A stretch of 64,000 nucleotides of DNA, taken from assembly GCF_000423465.1 (NCBI RefSeq), contig NZ_KE384021.1:435115-499114 (forward strand), in the 5' to 3' direction. The position numbers and the translations under genes are program-made. This DNA is from Propionicicella superfundia DSM 22317. GTDB taxonomy: Bacteria > Actinomycetota > Actinomycetes > Propionibacteriales > Propionibacteriaceae. Numbering within the stretch: position 1 is the first letter of the stretch; each line of letters opens with the position of its first letter. Shown piece after piece: positions 1 through 8,369 of the stretch. The notes beneath the pieces are model-generated. The model searched no databases, was not told the origin of the DNA, and was given only the letters and a program-made list of their open reading frames with translations.

Positions 1-2
1 CG

Positions 3-560
3 CGCGAGGCGGGCGCGCTGTCGGTCCATGTCTCCACCGACCTCTCCGACCGGGCGTCGCTGCGCCAGGCTCTCGCCGACCAGCTCATCCGCGCCGATCT
101 CCTCATCACCGTCGGCGGCACGGAGCGCGGCGGGATCCTGCGCGACACGCTCGACGCGCGCGACGACCCGCTGTTCGCCGCGGTCGACATGCATCCCGGC
201 TCCGAGCACGGTTTCGCGATCCTCGACGGGACGGTCCCGGCCCTCCTTCTTCCCGCCGGGCTCGTGGCCGCCGCCGCCGGGTTCACCGCGTTCGCGGAAC
301 CGCTGCTGCGGCGGCTGCAGGGACTGCCGGACGACACCGGGCAGACCACCGCCGTCGCGCAACGGCTCCTCGCTCCCAGGGCGGCGGGGGAGACGACCTA
401 CGTGCCGGTTCGGGTGGACAACGGCCAGGCCGTCCGGGCCGGCGACCCGCACACCGAACTGCAGGCGCTGAAGGAGGCCGACGGGCTCGCGGTCGTCTCC
501 GAGCAGGTCGCCGCCGGCTCCGAGGTCACGGTGCTGCCGTGGCGCGCCGGGGAGCGATGA
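3..560 (+). CDS. moeA: Molybdopterin molybdotransferase / gephyrin-like protein (MoeA/Glp family), C-terminal part
   Basis: The gene enters from the left edge, so only the last 185 residues are visible. They contain the MoeA/MogA-type stretch ADLLITVGGTERGG and, later, a domain IV-like tail ending in VTVLPWRAGER. MoeA enzymes insert molybdate into adenylated molybdopterin. In Corynebacteriales a MoeA-like protein, Glp, instead works in cell division with a membrane receptor GlpR. The neighbours here (rimJ directly downstream, and a GlpR-like membrane protein at 4254) match the galU-glp-rimJ-glpR neighbourhood, so a division role is possible. The usual LPGNP segment reads LLLPAGL, which weakens the case for enzymatic MoeA. 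The family call is fairly sure; the choice between enzyme and scaffold is inference. Confidence 0.72.
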   Translation, partial: REAGALSVHVSTDLSDRASLRQALADQLIRADLLITVGGTERGGILRDTLDARDDPLFAAVDMHPGSEHGFAILDGTVPALLLPAGLVAAAAGFTAFAEPLLRRLQGLPDDTGQTTAVAQRLLAPRAAGETTYVPVRVDNGQAVRAGDPHTELQALKEADGLAVVSEQVAAGSEVTVLPWRAGER

Positions 561-567
561 CGGCGCG

Positions 568-1209
568 ATGAAATTCGAGGCACGGGACATTCCGACGCTG
601 GTCGAGGGGGATGTCGAGCTGCGGCCGGTGCGCTATCGCGACCACGCTGCCTGGGCCGAGGTGCGGCACCGCAACCGCGACTGGTGCGGCCCCTGGGATC
701 CGACGCCGCCGCCCGGCTCCAGCGACCAGCCTCGCGACTTCCTGACGATGGTGCGCGGGTTCCGCCAGCTTGCGCGGCTGGGGGAGACCGTCCCGTGGTT
801 CGTGTGGTACCGAGACGGCGCCGCCGATCCCGTGCTGGCCGGCCAGTTGACGGTGTCCGGCATCGCCTACGGCTCGGCCCGGTGGGCCAACCTGGGCTAC
901 TGGGTGGACGAGAGGTGGGCGGGTCGCGGCATCATCCCCCAGGCGGTCGCGATGGCCACCGACTACTGCTTCGACTGGTTGCGGCTGCATCGGCTGGAGA
1001 TCGCCATCCGCCCCGAGAACGCCAAGAGCCTGCGCGTCGTCGAGAAACTCGGCTACCGCTACGAAGGACGCCGGGAGAAGTACCTTCACATCGATGGCGA
1101 CTGGCGCGATCACGACGTGTTCGTCCTCAACGCCGGGGATTTCCCCGACGGGCTCGTCGCCGAGTACCGGCAGCGGCGTTGCGCGGCCCGCACGCTGCCA
1201 CCGGAGTGA
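568..1209 (+). CDS. rimJ: GNAT-family N-acetyltransferase, RimJ/RimL type
   Basis: A 213-residue GNAT protein of the RimJ/RimL class, which acetylates N-terminal amino groups of ribosomal and other proteins. The N-terminal ELRPVRYRDHAAW motif is the family's first strand and helix. The acetyl-CoA-binding region follows as GYWVDERWAGRGI and AVAMATDYCFDWLRLHRLE, and the C-terminal ENAKSLRVVEKLGY motif is classic for the family. The ATG lies 8 nt after the stop of the moeA/glp-like gene, so the two are probably co-transcribed. The same glp-rimJ pair is conserved in many actinobacteria. The substrate is not evident from sequence. Confidence 0.88.
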   Translation: MKFEARDIPTLVEGDVELRPVRYRDHAAWAEVRHRNRDWCGPWDPTPPPGSSDQPRDFLTMVRGFRQLARLGETVPWFVWYRDGAADPVLAGQLTVSGIAYGSARWANLGYWVDERWAGRGIIPQAVAMATDYCFDWLRLHRLEIAIRPENAKSLRVVEKLGYRYEGRREKYLHIDGDWRDHDVFVLNAGDFPDGLVAEYRQRRCAARTLPPE

Positions 1210-1277
1210 GGTCGTCGGCGGGCGCGTCCCGGCTCGCATCGTGGATGGACACGGTGGCGCAGACCGGGCGGCTCCAC

Positions 1278-1283
1278 TACCCT
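1278..1283 (+). promoter_or_regulatory. -10 element of the metY-metX leader transcript
   Basis: TACCCT matches TANNNT and ends 6 nt before an ATG at 1290, so the transcript should start at or beside that ATG (leaderless). It lies in the 279-bp gap upstream of metY. I saw no convincing -35 box. The assignment rests on spacing only. Confidence 0.5.
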
Positions 1284-1289
1284 TGCCGC

Positions 1290-1316
1290 ATGTCCAGCTG
1301 TCTGATGTGCCGCTAG
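1290..1316 (+). CDS. Leaderless Cys/Met leader peptide (MSSCLMCR) upstream of metY-metX
   Basis: An eight-codon open frame encodes MSSCLMCR and starts 6 nt after a -10-like TACCCT, which implies a leaderless mRNA. Two of eight codons are Cys and two, counting the start, are Met: the end products of the sulfur pathway encoded downstream. Cys-rich leaderless short ORFs act as cysteine-responsive attenuators of sulfur operons in mycobacteria, and similar short Cys-containing leader peptides precede sulfur genes in other actinobacteria. Between this ORF and metY (1317-1488) are GC-rich inverted repeats, for example GGCCCGAAGGCCC at about 1377 and CCCCGCGGGG at about 1421, that could form alternative structures. 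Translation is inferred, not proven. Confidence 0.55.
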   Translation: MSSCLMCR

Positions 1317-1488
1317 CGCACGTCCGGCTGTCTTCAACAGATCGCATCGTCTCAGACGCGAACCTGTAGCACCCGGCCCGAAGGCCCGCACGTGCGCCAC
1401 CACCGAACCCCCCGCGGGGCGATCGTGGGCTGCACGTACCCCTCGTTCTCGCGGGAAGCCATCCGCCAACCCGAGGAACGAGCAAGCA

Positions 1489-2838
1489 ATGACCAACGAG
1501 AATTGGAACTTCGAGACCCGCCAGATCCACGCCGGCCAGGTGCCGGACCCCTCGACAGGCGCACGCGCGCTGCCGATCTTCCAGACGACGTCCTACGTGT
1601 TCGACTCCGCCGAGCAGGCCGCTGCGCGGTTCGCGCTGAAGGAACTCGGCCCGATCTACACACGGATCGGGAACCCGACTCAGGAGGCGGTGGAGAACCG
1701 TCTCGCCTCGCTCGAAGGAGGCGTCGGCGCACTCCTGGTCGCGTCGGGACAGGCGGCGGGGTCCCTGGCGATCCTCAGCATCGCCGAGGCCGGGGACCAC
1801 ATCGTCTCCAGTGCGTCGCTGTACGGCGGCACCTACAACCTGTTCCACTACACGCTGCCGAAGCTGGGCATTCAGACGACCTTCGTGAACGACCCGCACG
1901 ACCCGCAGCAGTGGCGCGACGCCATCCGGCCCAACACCAAGCTGCTCTTCGGCGAGACGGTGCCGAACCCGAAGACCGACGTGCTCGACCTCGAGACGGT
2001 CGCGGGAATCGCGCACGAGTACGGCGTGCCGTTCGTCGTCGACAACACGGTGCCGACGCCGTACGTGCTGCGGCCCTTCGAGTGGGGTGTGGACATCGTC
2101 GTGCACTCCGCGACGAAGTACCTCGGCGGGCACGGCGCGGCGATCGGCGGCGTGATCGTCGACTCGGGCCGGTTCGACTTCGAGGCGTATCCGGAGCGGT
2201 TCCCGAACTTCAACACGCCGGACCCCAGCTATCACGGCCTCGTGTTCGGCCGGGATCTGGGCAAGAACGGCATCTTCGGCGTCAACCTGTCCTTCATCCT
2301 CAAGACCCGCGTCCAGTTGCTGCGTGATCTCGGCCCGGCGATCAGCCCGTTCAACACGTTCCTTCTCGCCCAGGGGCTGGAGACGCTGTCCCTGCGGATC
2401 GAGCGTCACCTGGACAACGCCCTGCGGGTCGCCCAGTACCTGGAGGGCCGCGACGACGTCGTCCGGGTGCACTATGCCTCGCTGCCGTCGAGCCCCTATC
2501 ACGCCAATGCGCTGAAGTACACGCCGCGGGGCTCCGGTGCCGTGGTGTCCTTCGAGCTTCCCGGCGGGGCGGAGGCGGGGAAGGCCTTCGTGTCGGCGCT
2601 CGAACTGCATTCCAACCTCGCCAACATCGGCGATGTGCGTTCGTTGGTGATCCACCCGGCGTCCACGACGCACAGCCAGTTGACCCCCGAGGAGCAGGCG
2701 CTGTCGGGCGTGACGCCGGGGCTGGTCCGCCTCGCCGTCGGCCTGGAGCACATCGACGACATCCTCGCCGATCTGCAACTGGGGTTCGATGCCGCGGCCC
2801 GGGTCGGAGCCCCGGCCGAGTCGGTCTCCGTGGCGTGA
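1489..2838 (+). CDS. metY: O-acetylhomoserine aminocarboxypropyltransferase (sulfhydrylase)
   Basis: A 449-residue PLP enzyme of the Cys/Met metabolism family. It makes homocysteine from O-acetylhomoserine and sulfide, the direct sulfhydrylation route to methionine. The N-terminus reads ETRQIHAGQVPDPSTGA, typical of MetY. The glycine-rich PLP phosphate-binding region is ASGQAAGSLAIL, and SATKYLGGHG holds the Schiff-base lysine. The length (about 430-450) fits MetY rather than the shorter MetB/MetC. The ATG is preceded by GAGGAACG. Its last codon overlaps metX by 4 nt, and metX makes its substrate, so the two form an operon behind the leader peptide at 1290. Confidence 0.93.
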   Translation: MTNENWNFETRQIHAGQVPDPSTGARALPIFQTTSYVFDSAEQAAARFALKELGPIYTRIGNPTQEAVENRLASLEGGVGALLVASGQAAGSLAILSIAEAGDHIVSSASLYGGTYNLFHYTLPKLGIQTTFVNDPHDPQQWRDAIRPNTKLLFGETVPNPKTDVLDLETVAGIAHEYGVPFVVDNTVPTPYVLRPFEWGVDIVVHSATKYLGGHGAAIGGVIVDSGRFDFEAYPERFPNFNTPDPSYHGLVFGRDLGKNGIFGVNLSFILKTRVQLLRDLGPAISPFNTFLLAQGLETLSLRIERHLDNALRVAQYLEGRDDVVRVHYASLPSSPYHANALKYTPRGSGAVVSFELPGGAEAGKAFVSALELHSNLANIGDVRSLVIHPASTTHSQLTPEEQALSGVTPGLVRLAVGLEHIDDILADLQLGFDAAARVGAPAESVSVA

Positions 2839-4112
2839 GGACGGACGCGACGATGAGCCCGGCCGCACCGTCCCCGTTCCCCGGCCACGCCCCATGGCCC
2901 GGGGGCGGCGTGGCCTCGTCCGCTGACGCGCCCGATGCGCGTCTGCCGTTGTCGCAGCGCCCTCCCGTGCCGGCGTCCGCGGCGTGGAGAGAGCACGATC
3001 CGGTGGGTCGGCGGCGCTTCGTGGAGGTCGGTCCGCTCCGGCTGGAGGCCGGTGGGTGGCTGCCGTCGGTCCGGCTGGCGTACGAGACGTGGGGCGTTCT
3101 CGACGACGCCGGCTCGAACGCCGTCCTCGTGCTGCACGCCCTGACCGGTGACTCCCACGTGACGGGTCCCGCTGAGCCCGGGCATCGAACGGCCGGCTGG
3201 TGGCCTTCGCTGGTCGGACGCGGCGCCCCGATCGACACCGACCGCTACTTCGTGGTGGCCCCCAACGTCCTGGGTGGTTGCCAAGGATCGACCGGTCCGT
3301 CGTCGCTCGCCCCGGACGGCCGCCCCTGGGGAGGGCGGTTCCCGGCGATCACCACCCGCGATCAGGTGGCGGCCGAACTCGCCCTGGCCGACGCGCTGGG
3401 GATCCGCCGCTGGGCGCTGGTGGCAGGGGGTTCGATGGGCGGGCACCGGGTGCTGGAGTGGGCCGTGACCGTGCCGGAGCGGGTCGGGTCGATCGCGGCG
3501 ATCGCGACCGCCGCCCAGACCTCCGGCGACCAGATCGCGTCGTTCCACGCCCAGCTTGCCGCGATTCAGGCCGACCCGGGCTTCCTGGGCGGAGACTATT
3601 ACGACCAGCCCGACGGTGCCGGGCCGCACGTCGGCCTGGGCATCGCCCGGCAGATCGCTCACCAGACCTATCGCTCCGCGAGGGAGCTCGACACGCGGTT
3701 CGGTCGTGCCCCGCAGGCAGGCGAGGAGCCGCTGCGCGGCGGGCGGTTCGCCGTCCAGTCCTATCTCGATCACCATGGCGACAAGCTCGCGCGGCGGTTC
3801 GATGCGAACTCCTATGTCGCCCTGACCCGCACCATGATCACCCACGACCTCGGCCGGGGCCGTGGCGGGGTGGATGCGGCGCTGGCCGGCGTCAGCGCAC
3901 CGGCCCTGGTCGTGGCCGTCGACTCCGACCGGCTGTTCCTGCCCGAGCAGGCCGAACTCGTCGCGCGTCGCATCCCCGCGGCGGATCCGGTGCGGTATGT
4001 GTCCTCGCCCTACGGGCACGACGCGTTCCTGATCGAGGACGAGCAGGTCGGCCGACTGGTGTCGGATTTCCTGGCAGGCCAGGACGGGGCACCCGGTCGT
4101 CCGGCCGGGTAG
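2835..4112 (+). CDS. metX: Homoserine O-acetyltransferase
   Basis: A 425-residue alpha/beta hydrolase that transfers the acetyl group of acetyl-CoA to homoserine, the committed step of methionine synthesis in this route. The nucleophile serine is in GGSMGGHR, the aspartate in VDSDRLFLP and the histidine in YGHDAFL near the C-terminus. The conserved NVLGGCQGSTGP segment and the arginine-containing FDANSYVALTR are also present. The GTG start overlaps the metY stop as GTGA, which indicates translational coupling. An ATG at 2853 is the alternative start. About 35 residues before the conserved LAYETWG core look like a poorly conserved extension. Confidence 0.93.
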   Translation: MRTDATMSPAAPSPFPGHAPWPGGGVASSADAPDARLPLSQRPPVPASAAWREHDPVGRRRFVEVGPLRLEAGGWLPSVRLAYETWGVLDDAGSNAVLVLHALTGDSHVTGPAEPGHRTAGWWPSLVGRGAPIDTDRYFVVAPNVLGGCQGSTGPSSLAPDGRPWGGRFPAITTRDQVAAELALADALGIRRWALVAGGSMGGHRVLEWAVTVPERVGSIAAIATAAQTSGDQIASFHAQLAAIQADPGFLGGDYYDQPDGAGPHVGLGIARQIAHQTYRSARELDTRFGRAPQAGEEPLRGGRFAVQSYLDHHGDKLARRFDANSYVALTRTMITHDLGRGRGGVDAALAGVSAPALVVAVDSDRLFLPEQAELVARRIPAADPVRYVSSPYGHDAFLIEDEQVGRLVSDFLAGQDGAPGRPAG

Positions 4113-4253
4113 ACGGTGGTTTGTGCCGCCTGACGGCCCGGGATGCGTCGCGGCCGGGCGTTGCTGGGGACAACCTGTCCATTCACCTTCCGTTTCCCGA
4201 CACTCCGACGGTGGTCGGGAGCGGGCGGGTGCGGTTCGGCCACACTGGCGTGC

Positions 4254-4976
4254 GTGGAGGGACTGATCTTCGGCGCGATCTGCGTGGCATGGCTGATCTA
4301 CCTCGTCCCCTGGTTTCTCTCCAGCCGGGGCCAGACCCCTGTGGACATCGAGCCCGTACCGGCCGATCTGTCGCGGTCGTCCATGACGATCGTGCGGGTG
4401 GGGGAGTCACTGGCCGATGCGACGCCCGGCGAGGCCACGGTGTCCACGCCGCTGACGAGGCGCGCTGCCAAGCGCGAGGCGCGCCGCATCAAGCAGACCG
4501 CTGCGATGCAGCGCCGCCGCCTGCTGCTCGGCCTGGTCGTGATGCTCGTCGTCGTAGGCGTCCTCGCGGGTTTCGGCGTCCTGCAGTGGACGTGGCTGGT
4601 CGCGCCGGGCGTCATGCTCGTGATGTTCTTCGTCGGATCCCCGATCAGCGTGAAGGTCGTGCGCCGTCGCGCCGACCGGCTGCTCGCGAGCGTCGACGAG
4701 GACAACGACGAGGAGACCGTCGCCGTCAAGGTGGTCGAGGTGTCTCCCGAGGACGATGTCGCGAGCGTCAGCCTCGCGCCGCCGGTCGCCAAGACCGGTT
4801 CGCTGTGGGAGCCGATCCCGGTCACCGCGCCGACCTACATGTCGCAGCCCCTGGCTGCCCGCACCGTGCGGACGCTCGATCTGAGCTCGCCGCTCGCCCC
4901 GCCCCGCTACGACGTGCCTGTGCCGCAGGACGCCGAGACGGACGGTGAGGAAGGCCTCCGGTCCACCGGCGCCTGA
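4254..4976 (+). CDS. Two-part membrane protein, possible GlpR-like receptor
   Basis: The protein has about 240 residues. One N-terminal membrane segment (LIFGAICVAWLIYLVPWFL) is followed by a basic Arg/Lys-rich linker (RRAAKREARRIKQ), a hydrophobic hairpin of two segments (LLLGLVVMLVVVGVLAGFG and WLVAPGVMLVMFFVG), and a long acidic, probably disordered C-terminal tail. The topology and the WLxxLVPxF motif at the first membrane exit resemble the membrane proteins beside glp-rimJ in Corynebacterium and Mycobacterium, where GlpR anchors Glp at the division site. metY-metX separates it from rimJ here. GTG 4254 is preferred over ATG 4143, because the extra N-terminus has no plausible membrane start and a CACACT box lies 7 nt before the GTG. 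The name is inference. Confidence 0.55.
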   Translation: MEGLIFGAICVAWLIYLVPWFLSSRGQTPVDIEPVPADLSRSSMTIVRVGESLADATPGEATVSTPLTRRAAKREARRIKQTAAMQRRRLLLGLVVMLVVVGVLAGFGVLQWTWLVAPGVMLVMFFVGSPISVKVVRRRADRLLASVDEDNDEETVAVKVVEVSPEDDVASVSLAPPVAKTGSLWEPIPVTAPTYMSQPLAARTVRTLDLSSPLAPPRYDVPVPQDAETDGEEGLRSTGA

Positions 4977-5031
4977 TCCGAGTTCCACCCGCCGACACCG
5001 AGGTGGTAGTGTGGCGACGCCGCAAGGCACT

Positions 5032-5104
5032 GGGGCTATGGCGCAGTTGGTAGCGCGTCTCGTTCGCAATGAGAAGGTCACGGGTTCGAATCCCGTTAGC
5101 TCCA
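5032..5104 (+). tRNA. tRNA-Ala, anticodon CGC
   Basis: A 73-nt cloverleaf. The acceptor stem GGGGCTA pairs with TAGCTCC (one G-U pair). The D arm is GCGCAGTTGGTAGCGC. The anticodon stem TCTCG/TGAGA encloses loop TTCGCAA, with CGC at the anticodon. The T arm contains GGTTCGAATCC. CCA is not encoded. This tRNA reads GCG codons. Its 3' half (5070-5102) is the integration target of the neighbouring island. Confidence 0.93.
5070..5102 (+). repeat. attL-like 33-bp direct repeat within tRNA-Ala
   Basis: Thirty-three bases covering half of the anticodon stem, the variable loop, the T arm and part of the acceptor stem are repeated exactly at 10632-10664. The flanks of the two copies differ immediately outside the repeat. 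This is the signature of site-specific integration into a tRNA 3' end. Confidence 0.85.
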
Positions 5105-5111
5105 CCCATGG

Positions 5112-5144
5112 AAAGCCTCCAACTCCTTGAGAGTTGGGGGCTTT
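5112..5144 (+). terminator. Terminator behind tRNA-Ala
   Basis: AAAGCCTCCAACTC and GAGTTGGGGGCTTT form a 14-bp stem (one T-G wobble) with a 5-nt loop, starting 8 nt after the tRNA. It lies inside the island, so it arrived with, or was rearranged by, the integration. Confidence 0.75.
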
Positions 5145-5410
5145 CGGCTTGCTCGGTGGCTGTTTTGGCGGGTTTTCGGGCTGTATTGCGTCGTTTCGGG
5201 CGTTTTTCGGGTGTTTCTGCCGCGGGTGACATCCTTGCGCATTGGGAACTAACGGGACAGTGGAACCCTTGATTCTGTAGGGCTTCTGATGGCGGTTCGG
5301 TGCTGTCGGAGTTCTGGCTGCCGAGCGGGTGGGCAGGCTGGGTGGGGCTCCGCGTCTGCGGGGCCTTTCTCGTGCCGGCCGGTGTGCCGGAGAAAGCCCT
5401 TCACCTCTCT

Positions 5411-7039
5411 ATGTCGCTGCTTGCCGTTGTCCCGTCCGTTCCTTCCTCCTTGTCTGTGGTCTCGTTCGATCACGCTGACGGGGCGTCTGCTTCTCCGGAG
5501 TTGGTGTTGCGGGCGGTGTCGTATCTGCGGGTGTCGACCCGGGAGCAGGCGGAGCGTGGAGGGGAGCGGGAGGGATTCTCGATCCCGGCGCAACGGCAAG
5601 CGAACAGGAAGACCGCCCACGGACTCGGCGCGTGGGTCGTGAAGGAGTTCGTCGACGCGGGCGAATCAGCGCGGTCTGCTGCGCGTCCGGCGTTGACGGA
5701 GATGCTCGAGTGGATCTGCACGAACCGGGTCGACATCGTGGTCGTGCACAAGCTCGACCGGCTCGCACGGAACCGTGCGGATGACGTGCAGATTACGCAG
5801 GCGATCGCCGATGCGGGTGCCCGGTTGGTGTCGAGTACGGAGGCGATTGATGAGTCGCCGTCGGGCAGGTTGGTGCATGGGATCATGGCGTCGATCGCGG
5901 AGTTCTACTCCCGTAACCTCGCCACCGAGGTCAGCAAGGGACTGCGGCAGAAGGCAATGAACGGCGGCACCCCGAACAAGGCCCCTGCCGGGTATCGGAA
6001 CGTGCGGACCTTCGATGCGCAGGGCCGTGAAGCGCGGATCATCGAAGTGGATGAGGAGCGGGCACAGATCATCCGGTGGGCGTTCACGACCTACGCGACG
6101 GGGGAGTGGAGCCTTGACCGTCTGGCCCGGGGCATGAGCCAGCTCGGCTTCACCCTCGCACCCAGGGCGGGGAAGCCGCCCCGGGCGTTGACGGTGAGTG
6201 TGTTGCAGCGGATGCTCCGAAACCCGTACTACTGCGGGATCGTCACCTACGTCGGTGTCGAGTACTCCGGCACGCACGAACCCCTCGTCGATCCTGCGCT
6301 GTGGCAGCGGGTGCAGGATGCGCTCACCGCGCGGCGGAACACCAGCACCCGCGACGTGCACACGCACTACCTCAAGGGGCTGCTCCGGTGCGGGGAGTGC
6401 GGGTCGTCGATGATGTACAACCGCACCCGCAACAATCACGGGACGCTGTACTTCTACTTCGTGTGCCTCGGCCGACACAGCGGCCGCACCTCCTGCACGT
6501 TGAAAGCGCAGCAAGTGCATCTGATCGAGAAGGCCGTACAGCAACTGATCCAACAGATCAGCCTCACCTCGAAGGAACGGCAGAGCGTAGAGGAGCAGCT
6601 CCTTGCCGAAGCCGATGCGGGCCTGCGCGAGGCGGATACCGGGTGTAGGGAGCTCCAGGCTCGCGAGCAGGAGCTGCGAGGGGAGCAGGAGCGTGTGCTC
6701 CGTGCCTACTACGCCGACGCGATCAGCACCGACATGCTGAAGCGTGAGCAGGACCGCATCCGCCGGGAACTCCTCGACATCGCACAGCAACTCACCGTCA
6801 TCGCACAGCAGACCCGGCACGTGACCTCACAGATCACAGAAGCGTTGGATCAGCTCGAGAACGTCGACCAACGCTTTGACATCGGCACCGAGCACGAGAA
6901 GCGCGCGCTCTGCCGCACCCTCTTCGACAAGATCGAGGTCCACGCCGACGCCGCGGCCACTGGAATTCAGCGTTCTCCATTCACGGGAGCCCCGGTGACT
7001 ATGTCTGAGGTCGGGCATGGTCTAGTCGCGGATCGATAG
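5411..7039 (+). CDS. Large serine recombinase (site-specific integrase)
   Basis: The reading frame is open from 5300. The recombinase core begins at VLRAVSYLRVSTREQ, whose serine is the expected nucleophile, followed by the family arginines in HKLDRLARNRADD and GRLVHGIMASIAEFYSR. A recombinase domain follows, with NPYYCGIVTYVGVEYSGTHEPLVD, and then a zinc ribbon with LRCGECGSSM paired with Cys residues in FVCLGRHSGRTSC. The C-terminus is a long Gln/Glu/Arg-rich coiled coil. The total of about 540-580 residues fits large serine integrases. ATG 5411 is a working start; an ATG at 5300 and starts nearer 5500 are also open. It sits next to the tRNA attachment site and probably mediated movement of the island or of an earlier element. 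Confidence 0.88.
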   Translation: MSLLAVVPSVPSSLSVVSFDHADGASASPELVLRAVSYLRVSTREQAERGGEREGFSIPAQRQANRKTAHGLGAWVVKEFVDAGESARSAARPALTEMLEWICTNRVDIVVVHKLDRLARNRADDVQITQAIADAGARLVSSTEAIDESPSGRLVHGIMASIAEFYSRNLATEVSKGLRQKAMNGGTPNKAPAGYRNVRTFDAQGREARIIEVDEERAQIIRWAFTTYATGEWSLDRLARGMSQLGFTLAPRAGKPPRALTVSVLQRMLRNPYYCGIVTYVGVEYSGTHEPLVDPALWQRVQDALTARRNTSTRDVHTHYLKGLLRCGECGSSMMYNRTRNNHGTLYFYFVCLGRHSGRTSCTLKAQQVHLIEKAVQQLIQQISLTSKERQSVEEQLLAEADAGLREADTGCRELQAREQELRGEQERVLRAYYADAISTDMLKREQDRIRRELLDIAQQLTVIAQQTRHVTSQITEALDQLENVDQRFDIGTEHEKRALCRTLFDKIEVHADAAATGIQRSPFTGAPVTMSEVGHGLVADR

Positions 7040-7237
7040 AAGCTCATCGGGATCCGGAGCTCCGGGAACCACAGATCTGTCTGCGCCGCCTTCCTCGGTA
7101 CGAACACGATCGCGCTCCGCGAGCGCCGTCGCGAACATGTTCACGTCCTCACACAATCACCGAGACCTGCCCCTGCGAAGCGACGACCCTTGTCCGGCGC
7201 ATGTAATAGGACGCACTGCCCGGAAGGAGAGGATCTC

Positions 7238-7375
7238 GTGCGCGCTTGGACCGGCGACGAAGGCGCTGGCGAGAGCGCGGCAGCTATCCTCAGTCTTGAG
7301 GCTGTAGGACCGGTGGACACAAGGCTCCTCAATCGTAGCGAGCCAGAGGGGGCGCCGAACAGCCGCAACATCTGA
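7238..7375 (+). CDS. Small hypothetical ORF ahead of the TIR gene
   Basis: A 45-codon frame starts at GTG 7238, 6-7 nt after a strong GGAAGGAGAGG ribosome-binding site, and ends 15 nt before the TIR gene. I recognise no family: the peptide is acidic, with no membrane segment. The good Shine-Dalgarno sequence and tight spacing to the next gene are the only support. It could be a leader or small partner of the defence-like cassette, or a chance frame. The rest of 7040-7390 shows nothing else I can name. Confidence 0.33.
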   Translation: MRAWTGDEGAGESAAAILSLEAVGPVDTRLLNRSEPEGAPNSRNI

Positions 7376-7390
7376 TCGAAAGGTGGACAC

Positions 7391-7939
7391 GTGGGCGTTC
7401 CCGTCTTCTTGAGTTACCCCAAGCCGCACACCAACGCGCAAGAGGTTTTCGTGCAACGCGTGAGCAAGGGTCTGCGTGATCGAGGACTGGATCCCAAGAC
7501 GCTGGGTGTGACCGAGTACGACATGGACGCGCCATTGACGGCAATCCGACGATTGATGCTCGAGTCCAATGGGTTGATCACAATCGCATTCAGACGGACT
7601 TACATCGACCAAGGCAATTCGCGGCAAGGAGCTGACATACCTGGGGTCGCGTCAACGCCAATATCCAGGGCTTGGCTCACGAGTCCTTACAGTCAAATTG
7701 AACCGGCGATGGCCTTCCAACTCGGGCTGCCGATCCTCATACTTCGGGAGTCGGGGGTGATCGCCGAAGGTCTGCTCGAGAAGGGCGTGGTGGGACTCTA
7801 TATGCCTGAGTTCACAGTCGACGCGGGCGGTACTGACTATCTCAATACGGATGAGTGGCGCTCAATCGTGGCCAAGTGGGAGCAGCAAGTGCGCAACGTG
7901 CGTGAGGCGAAGGGCAAGCCGCCAACGCTATTTGCGTAG
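7391..7939 (+). CDS. TIR-domain protein of the island cassette
   Basis: A 182-residue protein beginning GVPVFLSYPKPHTNAQE, the first strand and BB-region pattern of TIR-fold proteins. It continues with LMLESNGLITIAFRRTY (third strand) and YSQIEPAMAFQLGLPILIL, where the Glu matches the catalytic glutamate of NADase TIRs ahead of a hydrophobic strand. There is no second domain apart from a short helical tail. TIR proteins in bacteria cleave NAD+ or make cyclic-ADP-ribose-type signals in Thoeris and related immunity. The GTG start follows AGGTGG. Together with the TIR-like gene at 8370 and the membrane protein at 8747 it suggests a signalling-effector system. The fold call is fair; the activity is inference. 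Confidence 0.62.
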   Translation: MGVPVFLSYPKPHTNAQEVFVQRVSKGLRDRGLDPKTLGVTEYDMDAPLTAIRRLMLESNGLITIAFRRTYIDQGNSRQGADIPGVASTPISRAWLTSPYSQIEPAMAFQLGLPILILRESGVIAEGLLEKGVVGLYMPEFTVDAGGTDYLNTDEWRSIVAKWEQQVRNVREAKGKPPTLFA

Positions 7940-8369
7940 CCATGCGATACCTCCCGCGCGCTGGCCAGGGTTGCGCCAGGTCAGGGGCATCAGAACGCTT
8001 ATCCGTCTCCCCCATGGGGACGGCGCTACTGCTTGAGTTCATCGCTAGCAAGCGATGGTTCAGCTGCCACACTCCTCTTCGGGCGGTATATGGCTCGTGG
8101 ACGTAGCTGCGGACGATAGCTCGACTCTCGACTTACCGGGCACCTGGCGTTGCCGTGTTGCCTGGGCGGGGCGTCGATGTCCCCAATGCCCGGCGTGCGG
8201 CGCAGCTCGCGCAATTGTCCGGGGTGAGTTTGCCACTGGAGCCTGGGGACGTAGGCAGTGCTCCGGTTCAGAAACGTGCTGGCGAGGCGGCGCGCCCTGC
8301 GATGTCGAACACATCCGGCAGTATTGATGAGTCGGCGATACGCCGGGACGACTACCCAAGGGGGCATCA
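7940..8369. other. 430-bp gap between the two TIR-type genes
   Basis: I find no convincing gene. Short frames here lack ribosome-binding sites and recognisable motifs. An AAGGGGG ribosome-binding site for the next gene lies at its right end. The gap probably carries a separate promoter for the 8370-9522 operon, but I could not pick a clear -10 box. Confidence 0.5.

Noticed and set aside
1210-1488. SAM riboswitch before metY
   Set aside because: Looked for the GAG..CAGC..CGGCAACC-type core of SAM-I/SAM-IV and did not find it.
526-2895. Long minus-strand frame (789 codons) over rimJ and metY
   Set aside because: It is the antisense shadow of well-supported genes; sequence is low-complexity Arg/Gly/Pro/His-rich with no motif.
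8055-8327. 90-codon Cys-containing frame between the TIR genes
   Set aside because: No ribosome-binding site, no family motif, and the Cys spacing is not zinc-finger-like.
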